Below are positions 32,509 through 41,620 of a stretch of 64,000 nt of DNA, piece by piece. Under the pieces are notes generated by a model. The model saw only the letters and a list, made by a program, of their open reading frames with translations, ran no database searches and was not told where the DNA came from. The position numbers and the translations under genes are program-made. Origin of the DNA: Gryllotalpicola daejeonensis (GTDB taxonomy: Bacteria; Actinomycetota; Actinomycetes; Actinomycetales; Microbacteriaceae); NCBI RefSeq assembly GCF_039538145.1, contig NZ_BAABBV010000001.1:2294001-2358000 (forward strand), given 5' to 3'. Within the stretch, counting starts at the first letter, position 1. The number at the start of each line of letters is the position of its first letter.

Positions 32509-33684
32509 ATGAGCGACGCCCAGGACCACTCGCCGGTTCCGCCGGAGCAGCAGCCGCAGCCGCAGTGGGCTCCGCCGACGGCGCAGCCGCAGTGGGCGCC
32601 GCAGCCGCAGCCGGCCCAGCCGCAACAGCCGCCGTACGCCTATCCGCCTCAGCAGGCGCCGTCGAACCACCCGGCGCAGTACGCGCAGCCGTACCCGCCG
32701 CAATACCCGCCCCAGCAGTGGGCAGCCCCGAAGCCCCCCAAGCCGCCGCGCAAGTGGCTGGGCGCGTGGGGCGGGCTCTGGATCGCCCTCGGCGCGATCG
32801 GGATCATTGGCCTCGAGTTCCTGGTCGCCTGGCTGCTGCGCGATGTGCAGCGGCCGTCGCCGCGCGCCTACGACGTGCTCGACCCGATCCTGATGCTGGT
32901 CGGCAGCGGGTGCGTGATCGCGGGCTTCCTGTACACGATGGCCTACCGCGTTCCCGCACGCTGGGGGCTGTCGCTGGGCCGCCTGATCGGCGGCGGACTG
33001 CTGGCCGGATTCCTCGCCGCCGTGGTCGCGGGAATGGTGAACGGCGTCATCGACGCCTTCGCCGGGGGCACCGACGCGCACCCTGCAACGCTCAGCTTCG
33101 TGCTGGTCGGCCCGGTCGAGGAGTCGGCGAAGCTCGCGGGCGCTCTGCTGCTGGGCCGCGCGCTCGCCGTCAAGAACGGGCGCGTCGGGCTGTTCGTCGG
33201 CGCCGCCGTCGGCTTCGGTTTCGCCTTCGTCGAGAACCTCGGCTACCTCGAGACGTCGTGGTCGGTCGGGCTCACCGATCCGGCGCACGGCGGCCCGATC
33301 GCCGGCGTGCTCGGCACCGCCATCTCGCGCCAGCTGCTCGGCCCGTTCCTGCACCCCGTGCTGACGGGCCTGGCGACGGCGGCGTGGTTCGCGGTCGCCC
33401 GCCCTGGGCAGAACGGCGGCCGTGCGCGCTATCGCTTCGCCGTCGTCGCGGTGCTCGCGTGGCTTGCCTCGGCGGTCGCGCACAGCCTCTTCGACCTCGG
33501 CGCGGGCGCCGCCGACAGCACCGAGAACCAGGACCTCGGTGCCGGCATCACGCTGCTCACGATCGCCGCCTATGTGATCGCGTCGTTCCTCGCCTGGCTG
33601 TTGATCAGCCGGGCGCTGAAGCGGCGAGATCTCGCGCGGGCAAACGCTGCGGCTGGTGCTTCACCGGCCCTTCCGCCCGCCTGA
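32509..33684 (+). CDS. PrsW-family intramembrane metalloprotease
   Basis: PrsW proteases cut anti-sigma factors or other membrane substrates. About 80 Pro/Gln-rich residues (repeats of QPQWAP) precede eight or so membrane helices. The three active-site motifs are present: GPVEESAKLAG (E-E-x-x-K), FAFVENLGYLE (E-N), and HPVLTGL plus VAHSLFDLG (His). The Pro-rich tail is cytoplasmic and disordered, as in many actinobacterial homologues. There is no sigma or anti-sigma gene nearby, so the substrate is unknown. Confidence 0.85.
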   Translation: MSDAQDHSPVPPEQQPQPQWAPPTAQPQWAPQPQPAQPQQPPYAYPPQQAPSNHPAQYAQPYPPQYPPQQWAAPKPPKPPRKWLGAWGGLWIALGAIGIIGLEFLVAWLLRDVQRPSPRAYDVLDPILMLVGSGCVIAGFLYTMAYRVPARWGLSLGRLIGGGLLAGFLAAVVAGMVNGVIDAFAGGTDAHPATLSFVLVGPVEESAKLAGALLLGRALAVKNGRVGLFVGAAVGFGFAFVENLGYLETSWSVGLTDPAHGGPIAGVLGTAISRQLLGPFLHPVLTGLATAAWFAVARPGQNGGRARYRFAVVAVLAWLASAVAHSLFDLGAGAADSTENQDLGAGITLLTIAAYVIASFLAWLLISRALKRRDLARANAAAGASPALPPA

Positions 33685-33694
33685 GTTTTCTATA

Positions 33695-33730
33695 TTCACA
33701 AACTCGTGAACGTGGCGTAGCTTGTGCACC
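33695..33730 (+). promoter_or_regulatory. Promoter and repressor operator of the ABC exporter operon
   Basis: TTCACA (33695-33700) and TAGCTT (33718-33723) are 17 bases apart, and the GTG follows seven bases later, so the message is leaderless. TTCAC-AAACTC-GTGAA (33695-33710) is a perfect inverted repeat covering the -35 box. The last gene of the operon encodes a MarR/GbsR-type protein, the likely repressor. Confidence 0.65.
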
Positions 33731-34666
33731 GTGAACGCCACCAGCGAATCGCCGGTCGTCGAGACCCGCGCTCTCACCAAGCACTTCGGCCGGGTGCACG
33801 CCCTCGACGGCCTCGACCTCACGGTCGGCGCGGGCGAGGTGCACGGTTTCCTCGGCCCGAACGGCGCCGGCAAGTCGACCACGATCCGCATCCTGCTCGG
33901 GCTCGCCCGGGCGACGAGCGGCGAGGCGCGCGTGTTCGGGCGGGATCCGTGGCGCGAAGCATCCGATCTTCATCGACGCATCGCGACCATTCCCGGTGAC
34001 GTCGCCCTGTGGCCGGGCCTCAGCGGCGGCGAGACGATCGACCTGCTCGTCAGGCTGCGCGGCGGCGACACGAAAGCCGCGGCCTACAAAGCCGAGCGCG
34101 CGCGGCTCATCGACGAGTTCCAGTTCGACCCGACGAAGAAGGCGCGCAGCTATTCGAAGGGCAACCGGCAGAAGGTGGCGCTGATCGCGGCGTTCGCGCA
34201 CCCCGCCGAGCTGTACGTCTTCGACGAGCCGACGAGCGGCCTCGACCCGCTGATGGAGTCGGTGTTCACCCGCCAGGTCGGCCGCGTCGCCGCCGAGGGC
34301 GGCACCGTTCTGCTCAGCTCGCACATCCTGAGCGAGGTCGAGAAGCTGTGCACGCGCATCTCGATCGTGCGCGCCGGCCGCATCGTCGAGTCGGGCACGC
34401 TCACCGAGCTTCGACACCTCACCCGCACCTCGTTCTCGTTCGAGCGGGATTCCCTGACGGATGCCCAACTCGCCGGCATCCCCGGCGTGCACGACCTCAC
34501 GCTGAACGAGGGGCGCGTCGCGTTCACCGTCGACTCAGACCAGGTCGCCGCCGTGCTGCCGTCGCTCGGCGAGCTCGGCGTCGCCGGCCTGCAGGTCGCG
34601 CCGCCGTCACTCGAGGAGCTCTTCCTCAGGCACTACGGCGACACCCTCGAGCCCGCGGAGGCGTGA
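33731..34666 (+). CDS. ABC-2 exporter ATP-binding protein
   Basis: This 311-residue ABC ATPase is of the drug/antibiotic exporter type. Walker A is GPNGAGKST, Walker B is YVFDEPTSGLDPL and the switch is LLSSHILSEVEKL. The signature reads YSKGNRQKVALIAAF, so the usual LSGGQ is changed to SKGNR, as known in this subgroup. The C-terminal 80 residues form an extra sensor-like domain. It is followed by its permease with a GTGA overlap and by a regulator. It probably exports an antibiotic-like compound. Confidence 0.9.
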   Translation: MNATSESPVVETRALTKHFGRVHALDGLDLTVGAGEVHGFLGPNGAGKSTTIRILLGLARATSGEARVFGRDPWREASDLHRRIATIPGDVALWPGLSGGETIDLLVRLRGGDTKAAAYKAERARLIDEFQFDPTKKARSYSKGNRQKVALIAAFAHPAELYVFDEPTSGLDPLMESVFTRQVGRVAAEGGTVLLSSHILSEVEKLCTRISIVRAGRIVESGTLTELRHLTRTSFSFERDSLTDAQLAGIPGVHDLTLNEGRVAFTVDSDQVAAVLPSLGELGVAGLQVAPPSLEELFLRHYGDTLEPAEA

Positions 34667-34668
34667 GC

Positions 34669-36285
34669 ATGTTCTGGCAGCTGCTGCGCTTCCGGCTGCG
34701 CCGCGACCGGTGGCAGCTGATCGTCTGGGGCGTCGTCCACTTCCTGCTGGCGTACATGGTCGTGAGCGCGGTCAACACGACCTACGGCACCGCGGTGGAG
34801 CGCGCCAACACGGTCAGGGTCATGATGGTGACGCCCGCGATCCTGGTCTTCCGCGGCACCCCGCAGGGAACCGGCGCCGGCGACTTCATGGCCCTGCTCG
34901 GCCTCACCTTCATCGCGCTGATCGTCGCGTTCCAGTCGACCTTCCTCGTCGTGCGCAACACGCGCGCGGAAGAGGCGGTCGGCCAGACCGAGACCATCGC
35001 GGCGACGGCCGCGGGGCGCTGGGCGCCGTCGTTTGCGGTGATCGCGCTGGGCGTGTTCGCGAACGTGGTGGCGGCCGTCGCATTGGCGATCGGATGCCTG
35101 GCCGGCGGTCTTCCCGCCGGTGGGTCGTGGCTCTTCGGCGCCGGCTGCGGCATGGTCGGGCTGACCTTCGTGGGCGTGGCGTTCCTGCTCGCGCAGCTGT
35201 TCCCCGCCGGTCGCTCGGCCAACGGCTGGGCGGCGACGCTGGCGGTGCTGGCCTATGTGGTGCGCGGCATCGGCGACGCCGCGGGCACTCCGCACCTCCA
35301 GAGCCTGACGCTGACGCCGGCCTGGCCGATCTGGGCGAGCCCGATCGGCTGGGCCCAGCGCACCCTGCCGTGGTCTGAGCACGCGCGGGTGTGGCCGCTG
35401 TTCCTCGGGCTCGCGTCGTTCGTCGTGCTGACCGCCGTCGCGCTGCTCGTGCAGGACCGCCGCGACGTCGGCGCGGGCATCCTCGCCGAGCGCCGCGGCC
35501 GGGCCGATGCGTCGGCGGTGCTCGGCGGCACGTTCGGCCTCGCGCTGCGCCTGCAGCGCGGGGTGCTAGTCGCGTGGACCGCCGCGCTCGTCGCCGGTGC
35601 TCTGCTGCTCGGCTCTCTCTCGGGCGTCATGATCGACCAGCTGCAGACCACGGGCGCCGGCGTCACGAACGCGCTCGACGAGATCGGCGGCGCGGGCGGC
35701 GGCACGCTGCTGCAGGCCTTCGTCAACGTCGGCGCGGTCTTCTCGGGCCTCATCGCCTCGGCCATCTGCGTGCAGGGCGCCATGCGCCTGCGGCAGGAGG
35801 AGGCCGCGGGCGGCGCCGACGCCGTGCTCAGCACCGCCGCCGGACGCGTGCGCTGGGCACTGTCATTCCTTGTCGTCGCCGCGGTCGGCGCTGTCGTCGG
35901 GCTGGCACTCGCCGGTCTGGTCGCCGGAGCGGTCGCGGGCGACGAGGGCGGCGGCTTCGCCACCTGGTTCTGGGCGATCGTGTGGGAGGTGCCCGCGGTC
36001 CTCGTGTTCCTCGGTATCGTCGCGCTCGTGTTCGCCGTGCTGCCCTCCGCGACGGTCGCGGTCGGCTGGGCGATCTTCGCGCTCGGCGCGATCTTCGGGC
36101 TGTTCGGCCCGCTGTTCGGCCTGCCTGAGTGGGCCCGCGACCTCGCACCCTTCGCCCACACGCCGGCGGTCGCGCTGCCGGACCCGAGCTTCACCGGCGG
36201 GTGGGTGATGGCTCTCATCGCGGTGGTGCTGGTGGTGGCATCCGTGTACCTCTTCAAGCTGCGCGACACGAAGCCGGGAGCGTGA
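34669..36285 (+). CDS. ABC-2 exporter permease, two-domain
   Basis: This 538-residue membrane protein has about 12 helices in two halves (FRLRRDRWQLIVWGVVHFLL at the start, then an FGLALRLQRGVLVAWTAALV second half), typical of tetronasin/actinorhodin-type permeases with a fused pair of six-helix units. The ATG at 34669 has GGAGG nine bases before it; a GTG at 34663 overlapping the ATPase stop is the alternative. The gene is translated with the ATPase and ends three bases before the regulator. Confidence 0.85.
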   Translation: MFWQLLRFRLRRDRWQLIVWGVVHFLLAYMVVSAVNTTYGTAVERANTVRVMMVTPAILVFRGTPQGTGAGDFMALLGLTFIALIVAFQSTFLVVRNTRAEEAVGQTETIAATAAGRWAPSFAVIALGVFANVVAAVALAIGCLAGGLPAGGSWLFGAGCGMVGLTFVGVAFLLAQLFPAGRSANGWAATLAVLAYVVRGIGDAAGTPHLQSLTLTPAWPIWASPIGWAQRTLPWSEHARVWPLFLGLASFVVLTAVALLVQDRRDVGAGILAERRGRADASAVLGGTFGLALRLQRGVLVAWTAALVAGALLLGSLSGVMIDQLQTTGAGVTNALDEIGGAGGGTLLQAFVNVGAVFSGLIASAICVQGAMRLRQEEAAGGADAVLSTAAGRVRWALSFLVVAAVGAVVGLALAGLVAGAVAGDEGGGFATWFWAIVWEVPAVLVFLGIVALVFAVLPSATVAVGWAIFALGAIFGLFGPLFGLPEWARDLAPFAHTPAVALPDPSFTGGWVMALIAVVLVVASVYLFKLRDTKPGA

Positions 36286-36288
36286 GAC

Positions 36289-36774
36289 GTGGCCGACCCG
36301 CTCTTCGAGTTCACCGAGCGGCTCGCCGCGATGTTCGCGGTGGCCGGGTTCCCGCGGATGGCGTCGCGCGTGCTGATGACACTGATGATGTCGCCGGATG
36401 CCTCACTGACGGCGGCTGAGCTGAGAGACCGGCTCGGCATCAGCGCTGCCGCGGTCTCTGGTGCGATCACGTACCTCGAGCGGCTCGGCATGGTGCGGCG
36501 GCGGGCGCAGCAGGGCTCGCGGAAGGAGCTCTACGAGCTGCCGGAGGCGGCCTGGTACACGGCGTCGCTGCGGCAGCCGCCGTTCTACTCGGAGATCGCG
36601 GGGATGCTGCCCGCCGGCATCGAGGCGGCGAAGAAGGCCGGCGCTCAGGGGCCGCTCGCCCGCCTGACCGAGATGCAGGAGTTCTTCGAGTTCATGCGCA
36701 CCCGCATGCCCGAGCTCTACGAGGAGTGGATGCGGACGCGACGGGGCTGCGCCGACGCATCGACTACGGAGTAG
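36289..36774 (+). CDS. MarR/GbsR-type transcriptional regulator of the ABC exporter
   Basis: This 161-residue winged-helix protein has MASRVLMTLMMSPDASLTAAELR, then the recognition helix region ISAAAVSGAITYLERLGMV and wing RRRAQQGSRKELYEL. It matches the GbsR/MarR-like group that regulates exporters. It lies last in the exporter operon, three bases after the permease, and a perfect TTCAC...GTGAA palindrome overlaps that operon's promoter. It therefore probably represses the pump and is released by its substrate. Start GTG. Confidence 0.85.
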   Translation: MADPLFEFTERLAAMFAVAGFPRMASRVLMTLMMSPDASLTAAELRDRLGISAAAVSGAITYLERLGMVRRRAQQGSRKELYELPEAAWYTASLRQPPFYSEIAGMLPAGIEAAKKAGAQGPLARLTEMQEFFEFMRTRMPELYEEWMRTRRGCADASTTE

Positions 36775-36798
36775 TCGCGCTTGCCGGCGGGTTTCGCC

Positions 36799-36859
36799 CG
36801 TCGAGTACGCAGTGCTCGCGGCTATCGGCGCCTCTTTCGCGCGTCGACGCCGTACTCGA
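36799..36859. repeat. Dispersed palindromic repeat, family III, copy 1
   Basis: CGTCGAGTACGCAGTGCTCG (36799-36818) begins arm 1, and CGCGTCGACGCCGTACTCGA (36840-36859) is the diverged arm 2. The second arm encodes the C-terminus (IEYGVDA) of the endonuclease-like gene on the minus strand, and the stop lies in the loop. It follows the MarR stop. Confidence 0.75.
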
Positions 36860-37790
36860 TGGGGCGCAGGGTCGCCCCCGCGCTGTGCAGCCGCCGTGCG
36901 ATGCGGGCGAGCGTCTCGAGCGGGCGCAGCTCGAGGTCGTCGCTGCTGATGTCGAGCTGGCTCCAGCCCAGGTCTTCGACGCGGGCCCGCCGCAGCATGT
37001 CATTGCGGTAGGTGGACTTCTTCGTGCGGTGGTGGTCGCCCATGTACTCGTATCCGACAAAGTGCTCGGGGAAGGCGCCGTCGAGCATCGCCACAAGGGA
37101 GCCCCGCTCGTCGTAGATCCGATGGTTGAGCTCTGGTGCGGGTAGCCCGGCTCGCTCGATCAGCAGGCGCAGCCGCGTCTCCTGTGGCGACAGACACCCG
37201 TAGCGAATCTCTTCGAGCGCGGCACGTGCCGCGCGGATACCGCGGCTGCCCGGCGCCTGTGCGACGGCTGATCGTAGCTCGTCGATCGTTGTCAGTGGTG
37301 GTCGTTCGTCGAAGGGTTCGCTGCCGGTGACGAGGAAATCGCCGGCGATGATCAGGTCGTCGAGGCTGAGCAGCCCAGCGAGCTGCACCCACACGAACGC
37401 CGGGTGGAGTACCGGCACCCCACTGACATGCCCGGCAAGCTGGCCCCGCGGTTCGAGCTCGTGGTGGATCACACCGCGCACCTGTCTGGCGCGTTGCGGT
37501 CGGAACATGCTGACGTGAACCGGGCCGGCGAGCAGCTCCGCCGGCAACGGCACACCGAATAGCTCGGCGGCTGTGATGTGGCTGAAGTACTCGCCGTTGA
37601 CGATGCGCACGGTGTAGTCCTCGCGGCGCTGGCCGTGGGTCCGCTCGCCCGCGGGCGCCCGCACCCCGCGATGCGGAGTCGAGAGGTCATTGCCGCTCAG
37701 CCGTGCGGGCGACACCCCGGCCTCTCGCGCCTCCTCGATCGAGAAGGCGCGCCCGACCAGACTGTCGGGAAGCGGCGTGCGGCGTCTCAT
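36822..37790 (-). CDS. DUF559/Vsr-fold endonuclease-like protein with AbiEi-like N-terminus
   Basis: The 322-residue product belongs to a type common in actinobacterial genomes. The N-terminal part (AFSIEEAREAGVSPARLSG, then THG-x-x-x-YTVRIVNGEYFSH) resembles the winged helix of AbiEi-like antitoxin proteins. The C-terminal part has GLPAPELNHRIYDERG, MLDGAFPEHFVGYEYMGDHH and LGWSQLDISSDDL, a PD-(D/E)XK/Vsr-like fold with Asp, Glu and Asp in place. A related role in DNA cleavage is inferred; no toxin partner lies next to it. The C-terminal residues come from a repeat copy. Confidence 0.65.
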   Translation of the reverse strand: MRRRTPLPDSLVGRAFSIEEAREAGVSPARLSGNDLSTPHRGVRAPAGERTHGQRREDYTVRIVNGEYFSHITAAELFGVPLPAELLAGPVHVSMFRPQRARQVRGVIHHELEPRGQLAGHVSGVPVLHPAFVWVQLAGLLSLDDLIIAGDFLVTGSEPFDERPPLTTIDELRSAVAQAPGSRGIRAARAALEEIRYGCLSPQETRLRLLIERAGLPAPELNHRIYDERGSLVAMLDGAFPEHFVGYEYMGDHHRTKKSTYRNDMLRRARVEDLGWSQLDISSDDLELRPLETLARIARRLHSAGATLRPIEYGVDARKRRR

Positions 37791-37845
37791 GGCTCACGAG
37801 GATGCCGCGGCGCAGGCATCCCCCGCTCAATTCGTCCACACCCCT

Positions 37846-37908
37846 CGTCGAGTACGCAGTACTCGCGCTCAAAACGCGCGCGAAACCGCGAGTACTGCGT
37901 ACTCGACG
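37846..37908. repeat. Dispersed palindromic repeat, family III, perfect copy 2
   Basis: The arms at 37846-37867 and 37887-37908 are perfectly complementary over 22 bases (TCGAGTACGCAGTACTCGCG and its complement). A 19-base Ala/Cys-codon-like GCGCGCG-rich loop joins them. It lies between the endonuclease-like gene start and the dppB-type stop. Confidence 0.85.
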
Positions 37909-37941
37909 ACGGGGAGCGGCGACGGCCCCGGCGCCCCGAAG

Positions 37942-38940
37942 TCAGCCGGCCGCGCGGACCCGCGGGTCGATGATTCCGTAGACGATGTCGACCAACACGT
38001 TCGCGATCGCGATCAGGAACGCGGCGAACAGCGTGACCCCGACGACGACCTGCAGGTCGCGCGAGCTGATCGACTCGATCAGCAGAGCGCCGATGCCCTG
38101 CATCGAGAACACCCGCTCGGAGATCACGGCGCCGCCGAGCAGCACGCCCAGGTCGAGGCCGAACAGGGTCACGACCGGGATCAGTGCGTTGCGCAGACCG
38201 TGGCGGATGACGACGGGCCCCTCGCCGAGTCCTTTGGCCCTGGCCGTGCGGATGTAATCCTGCCCCAGCTGGTCGATGAGCTCGCTGCGGGTGAGCCGCG
38301 TGTAGACGGCCGCGTTGATGAAGGCGAGCGCCGCCCAGGGCATCAGCAGGTGCGTGAACCAGCCGAGCGGGTCGTCGCCGAAGGGCTCGTACCCGCCGGT
38401 GGGAAGCCACCCGAGCCCGAAGCCGAACAGCAGGATCAGCAGCATTCCGACCAGGTATGCGGGCGCAGAAACCCCCGCGATCGCCACGGTCATGATGGCG
38501 CGGTCGGCGGCGCGCCTACGCCACACGGCTGCGACGGCGCCGCCCGCCACTCCGCCGATGAACCACAGCACGGCCGCGCCGACCGCGATCGACGCCGTGA
38601 CCGGGAAGCGGGTCAGGATCAGCTCGGTCACGGGCGTGTTCAGCTGGAACGAGTACCCGAAGCAGGGCGCCGCGCAGGCGATTGCGCCGGCGCCCGTGCC
38701 GAAGGTGCGCCCGACGACGATGCCGCGCAGGAACTCCCAGAACTGCCCGTACCAGGGCAGGTTGAGACCGAGGTAGTCCTTCGCTCGCGCCAGATTCTCG
38801 GGCGTGCACGGCTTGCCGCACGAGAGCTGCGCCGGGTTCGACGGCAGCAGGTAGAAGATCACGAACGTCACGGCGGTGACGACGAGCAGCACGATGACGA
38901 CGCCGATGAGGCGGCTTCCGATCAGGCGGGCGATGCGCAT
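37942..38940 (-). CDS. Peptide ABC transporter permease, DppB type
   Basis: This is the inner-membrane permease of a peptide/nickel ABC importer. The 332-residue protein has six helices: IARLIGSRLIGVVIVLLVVT at the start, and the loop RTARAKGLGEGPVVIRHGLRNALIPVV is the EAA-like family signature. ISERVFSMQGIGALLIESI follows. It is last in a four-gene operon with its DppC partner (ATG overlapping by one base), ATPase and lipoprotein. Peptide import is the usual role, but nickel or other ligands cannot be excluded. Confidence 0.9.
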   Translation of the reverse strand: MRIARLIGSRLIGVVIVLLVVTAVTFVIFYLLPSNPAQLSCGKPCTPENLARAKDYLGLNLPWYGQFWEFLRGIVVGRTFGTGAGAIACAAPCFGYSFQLNTPVTELILTRFPVTASIAVGAAVLWFIGGVAGGAVAAVWRRRAADRAIMTVAIAGVSAPAYLVGMLLILLFGFGLGWLPTGGYEPFGDDPLGWFTHLLMPWAALAFINAAVYTRLTRSELIDQLGQDYIRTARAKGLGEGPVVIRHGLRNALIPVVTLFGLDLGVLLGGAVISERVFSMQGIGALLIESISSRDLQVVVGVTLFAAFLIAIANVLVDIVYGIIDPRVRAAG

Positions 38941-39905
38941 CAGGGGGTCACCTCCTCGGGCGAGCTGGGCTTCTGCGCGCTGTGCGCGCTCTGCGACGAC
39001 GTCGAGCGGATGCCTCTTCTGCGGTTCACCCGCGGGTCCAGCGCATCCCGCAGCCCGTCGCCGAACGCGTTGAGCGCGAGGGTGATCAGGAAGAGGGCGC
39101 CGCCGGGGAAGGCGAGATAGGCGGGATCGGTCGAGAACCACGCCACCGCGTCGCCGATCGCACGACCCCACGACGGCGTGGGCGGCGGCACGCCGACACC
39201 GAGGAAGGAGAGTGCCGCCTCGGTTCCGATCATCGACGGTACGAGGATCGTGGCGTAGACGATGATGGTCGCGCCGACGTTCGGCAGCAGCTGACGCCAG
39301 AGCACATGGCCGTCGCCGGCGCCCATCGCCTCCGACGCGACGACGAACGTGCGCCGTCTGATCGAGAGCGCCTGGCCGCGCACCACGCGCGCGACGGCCG
39401 GCCAGCCGAAGAATCCGATCACCAGCACCATCAGCACCGGCCTGGGGAACGCGGCCGCCACGATCGCGGTGAGCGAGATCATGAAGACGAGGCTCGGGAA
39501 GCCGAGCATCACGTCGACGACGCGGCTCGCGATGCGGTCGTACCAGCCGCCGAAGTACCCGGCGGTGAGCCCGACCGTCACTCCGATGGCCACCGAGACC
39601 GCCGTGGCGAGAACGCCGACCGTCAGCGACAGCCGGCTGCCGTAGACGACGATCGCGAACAGGTCGCGGCCGGTCAGGGGCTCGACGCCGAACCAGTGCT
39701 GCCACGAGATGCCGCCGCCGAAACCCTTCGGCGCCCCGGAGTCGTCGAGTGCGTGCAGGTGGTAGCTGTACGGGTCCTGCCCGTTGATCGCCGTGATCAG
39801 GGGCGCGAAGATCGCGGCCAGCACGTAGATCGCCACGACGATCAGGCCGCCGAGCGCCCACGGGTCGCGCCGAAGGTGCCCCCAGACGTTGCGCAGTCCG
39901 TTCAC
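38940..39905 (-). CDS. Peptide ABC transporter permease, DppC type
   Basis: The partner permease has 321 residues and six helices. GRDLFAIVVYGSRLSLTVGV, then VASRVVDVMLGFPSLVFMI-like helices and ASEAMGAGDGHVLWRQLLPN (EAA motif) mark the DppC branch, and LSFLGVGVPPPTPSWGRAI is its typical late signature. The GTG at 39905 overlaps the ATPase stop. A Ser-rich tail of about 20 residues ends the protein. Confidence 0.9.
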   Translation of the reverse strand: MNGLRNVWGHLRRDPWALGGLIVVAIYVLAAIFAPLITAINGQDPYSYHLHALDDSGAPKGFGGGISWQHWFGVEPLTGRDLFAIVVYGSRLSLTVGVLATAVSVAIGVTVGLTAGYFGGWYDRIASRVVDVMLGFPSLVFMISLTAIVAAAFPRPVLMVLVIGFFGWPAVARVVRGQALSIRRRTFVVASEAMGAGDGHVLWRQLLPNVGATIIVYATILVPSMIGTEAALSFLGVGVPPPTPSWGRAIGDAVAWFSTDPAYLAFPGGALFLITLALNAFGDGLRDALDPRVNRRRGIRSTSSQSAHSAQKPSSPEEVTP

Positions 39906-41620
39906 TCGGCCACCGCCTCGAGCTCGCGCCACTGCTCGCGACGCAGCGATTGGGCGGCCGGGTCGGCGACAGGCGCTGCGGCGAGCAGGCGTCGCGTGTA
40001 CGGCTGGGTCGGGGCCGCCAGCACCTCGGCGGCCGGCCCCTGCTCGATGACGCGACCGCCCTGCAGCACCACGACGCGATCGGCGAGACGGCGCACGACC
40101 GCCAGATCGTGGCTGATGAACAGGCAGGCGAAGCCGTGCTGCTGCTGCAGGTGCTCGAGCAGTTCGAGAACGGATGCCTGCACCGACACATCCAGCGCAG
40201 AGGTCGGCTCGTCCGCGATCAGCAGCTCCGGCTCGAGCGCGAGGGCGCGGGCGATGGCGACGCGCTGCCGCTGGCCGCCCGAGAGCTCGTGCGGGTAGCG
40301 GTCGGCGAAGTCCGCCGGCAGCTGCACCTGATCGAGCAGCTCGCGCACCCTGGCCGCACGCGCCGTCGGGGAGTCGCTTGTGTGCAGCTCAAGCGGCTCG
40401 GCGATGCTCGTCGCGATCGTGTTGCGGGGGTTCAGCGACGAAGCCGGGTCTTGAAAGACATAGCCGATGCGGCTGCGCACCCGACGCCGCTCGCGGCGGC
40501 TCGCGCGGCCGAGCTCTACACCGCCCACGCTCGCGCGGCCGGCCGAGATCGGCACGAGGCCCACCAGAGCACGGCCGATCGTCGACTTCCCTGAGCCGGA
40601 CTCGCCGACGAGGCCGACCACCTCGCCGTGCCCGATCGTGAAGCTCGCGTCGCTGACCGCGTGCACCGCGGCGCCGCGGCGGCGGAAGACCACGCTCGCC
40701 CCGTCGAGGACCACGGTCGGGTCCGCAGTGGCCCCGAGCGCCTCCGTCGCGGGCTCCTGCTCGGCCGCGGCATCCGCACCGCCCACTCGCTCTGTCTCGG
40801 TCAACGTGGTCAGGGTGGGGACTGCCGCGAGCAAGCCGCGCGTGTACTCGGAACGCGGCGCGCTGAATACCTCGGCGACGGGTCCGGATTCGAGCGCGAC
40901 GCCACGGCGCATGACGAGCACGTCGTCGGCGAGGTCGGCGACGACGCCCATGTCGTGCGTGATGAGCAGGATCGCGGTGCCGCGCTCATCGCGCAGCGTG
41001 CGCAGCAGATCGAGGATGCCGGCCTGCACGGTCACGTCGAGGGCGGTCGTCGGCTCGTCGGCGATGATCGCGACGGGGTCGCAGCTGATCGCCATCGCGA
41101 TCATGGAGCGCTGCAGCTGGCCGCCCGAGAGTTCGTGCGGATGCGACGTCGCGATTCGGTCGGCCTCGGGCAGGCCGACCGAGCGCAGCAGTTCGCGCAC
41201 GCGCTCGCGCAGGGCGCGCCCGCGCACCTCTGGCCGGTGCAGCCGGATCGCCTCGGCGATCTGCTCGCCGATCGGGTAGACGGGGTCGAAGGCGCTCATC
41301 GGCTCCTGGAACACCGTGCCGATGCGCCCGCCGCGCACGGCACGAAGGTCGGCTGCCGGAGCCCCGATCAGCTCGCGGCCCTCGAGGCGCACGCTGCCGG
41401 TCACGGTCGCGCTGTCGGGCAGCAGGCCGAGCACGCTCATCGCCGTCACCGACTTCCCCGAACCGGACTCGCCGACGAGGGCGAGCACGCGGCCGGGGGC
41501 AAGGTCGAAGCCGACCGAGTCCACGACTCGGCCGGCTTCGACTACACCTGTCGTTCCGCTTGCGAACGAGATCGAAAGATCCCGAACGGAGAGAACCGGT
41601 GCCGGGTTGGTCGGACTCAC
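39902..41620 (-). CDS. Peptide ABC transporter ATP-binding protein, DppD-DppF fusion
   Basis: The 572-residue protein fuses two complete ABC ATPase domains. The first has GESGSGKS, LSGGQLQRS and ADEPTTALDV, and the second repeats GESGSGKST, LSGGQRQRV and ADEPTSALDV. The oligopeptide-type extension (YTRGLLAAVP, YTRRLLAAAP) follows each domain. Start GTG, overlapping the lipoprotein stop as GTGA. It energises the DppBC permeases. Confidence 0.92.
   Translation of the reverse strand: MSPTNPAPVLSVRDLSISFASGTTGVVEAGRVVDSVGFDLAPGRVLALVGESGSGKSVTAMSVLGLLPDSATVTGSVRLEGRELIGAPAADLRAVRGGRIGTVFQEPMSAFDPVYPIGEQIAEAIRLHRPEVRGRALRERVRELLRSVGLPEADRIATSHPHELSGGQLQRSMIAMAISCDPVAIIADEPTTALDVTVQAGILDLLRTLRDERGTAILLITHDMGVVADLADDVLVMRRGVALESGPVAEVFSAPRSEYTRGLLAAVPTLTTLTETERVGGADAAAEQEPATEALGATADPTVVLDGASVVFRRRGAAVHAVSDASFTIGHGEVVGLVGESGSGKSTIGRALVGLVPISAGRASVGGVELGRASRRERRRVRSRIGYVFQDPASSLNPRNTIATSIAEPLELHTSDSPTARAARVRELLDQVQLPADFADRYPHELSGGQRQRVAIARALALEPELLIADEPTSALDVSVQASVLELLEHLQQQHGFACLFISHDLAVVRRLADRVVVLQGGRVIEQGPAAEVLAAPTQPYTRRLLAAAPVADPAAQSLRREQWRELEAVAE

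Noticed and set aside
33731..34666. Non-functional ATPase because LSGGQ is missing
   Set aside because: The SKGNR-type signature is normal in this exporter subgroup, and all other ATPase motifs are intact.
34009..34668. N-terminal extension of the exporter permease
   Set aside because: It overlaps the ATPase gene entirely and lacks membrane helices. The ATG at 34669 has GGAGG in place.
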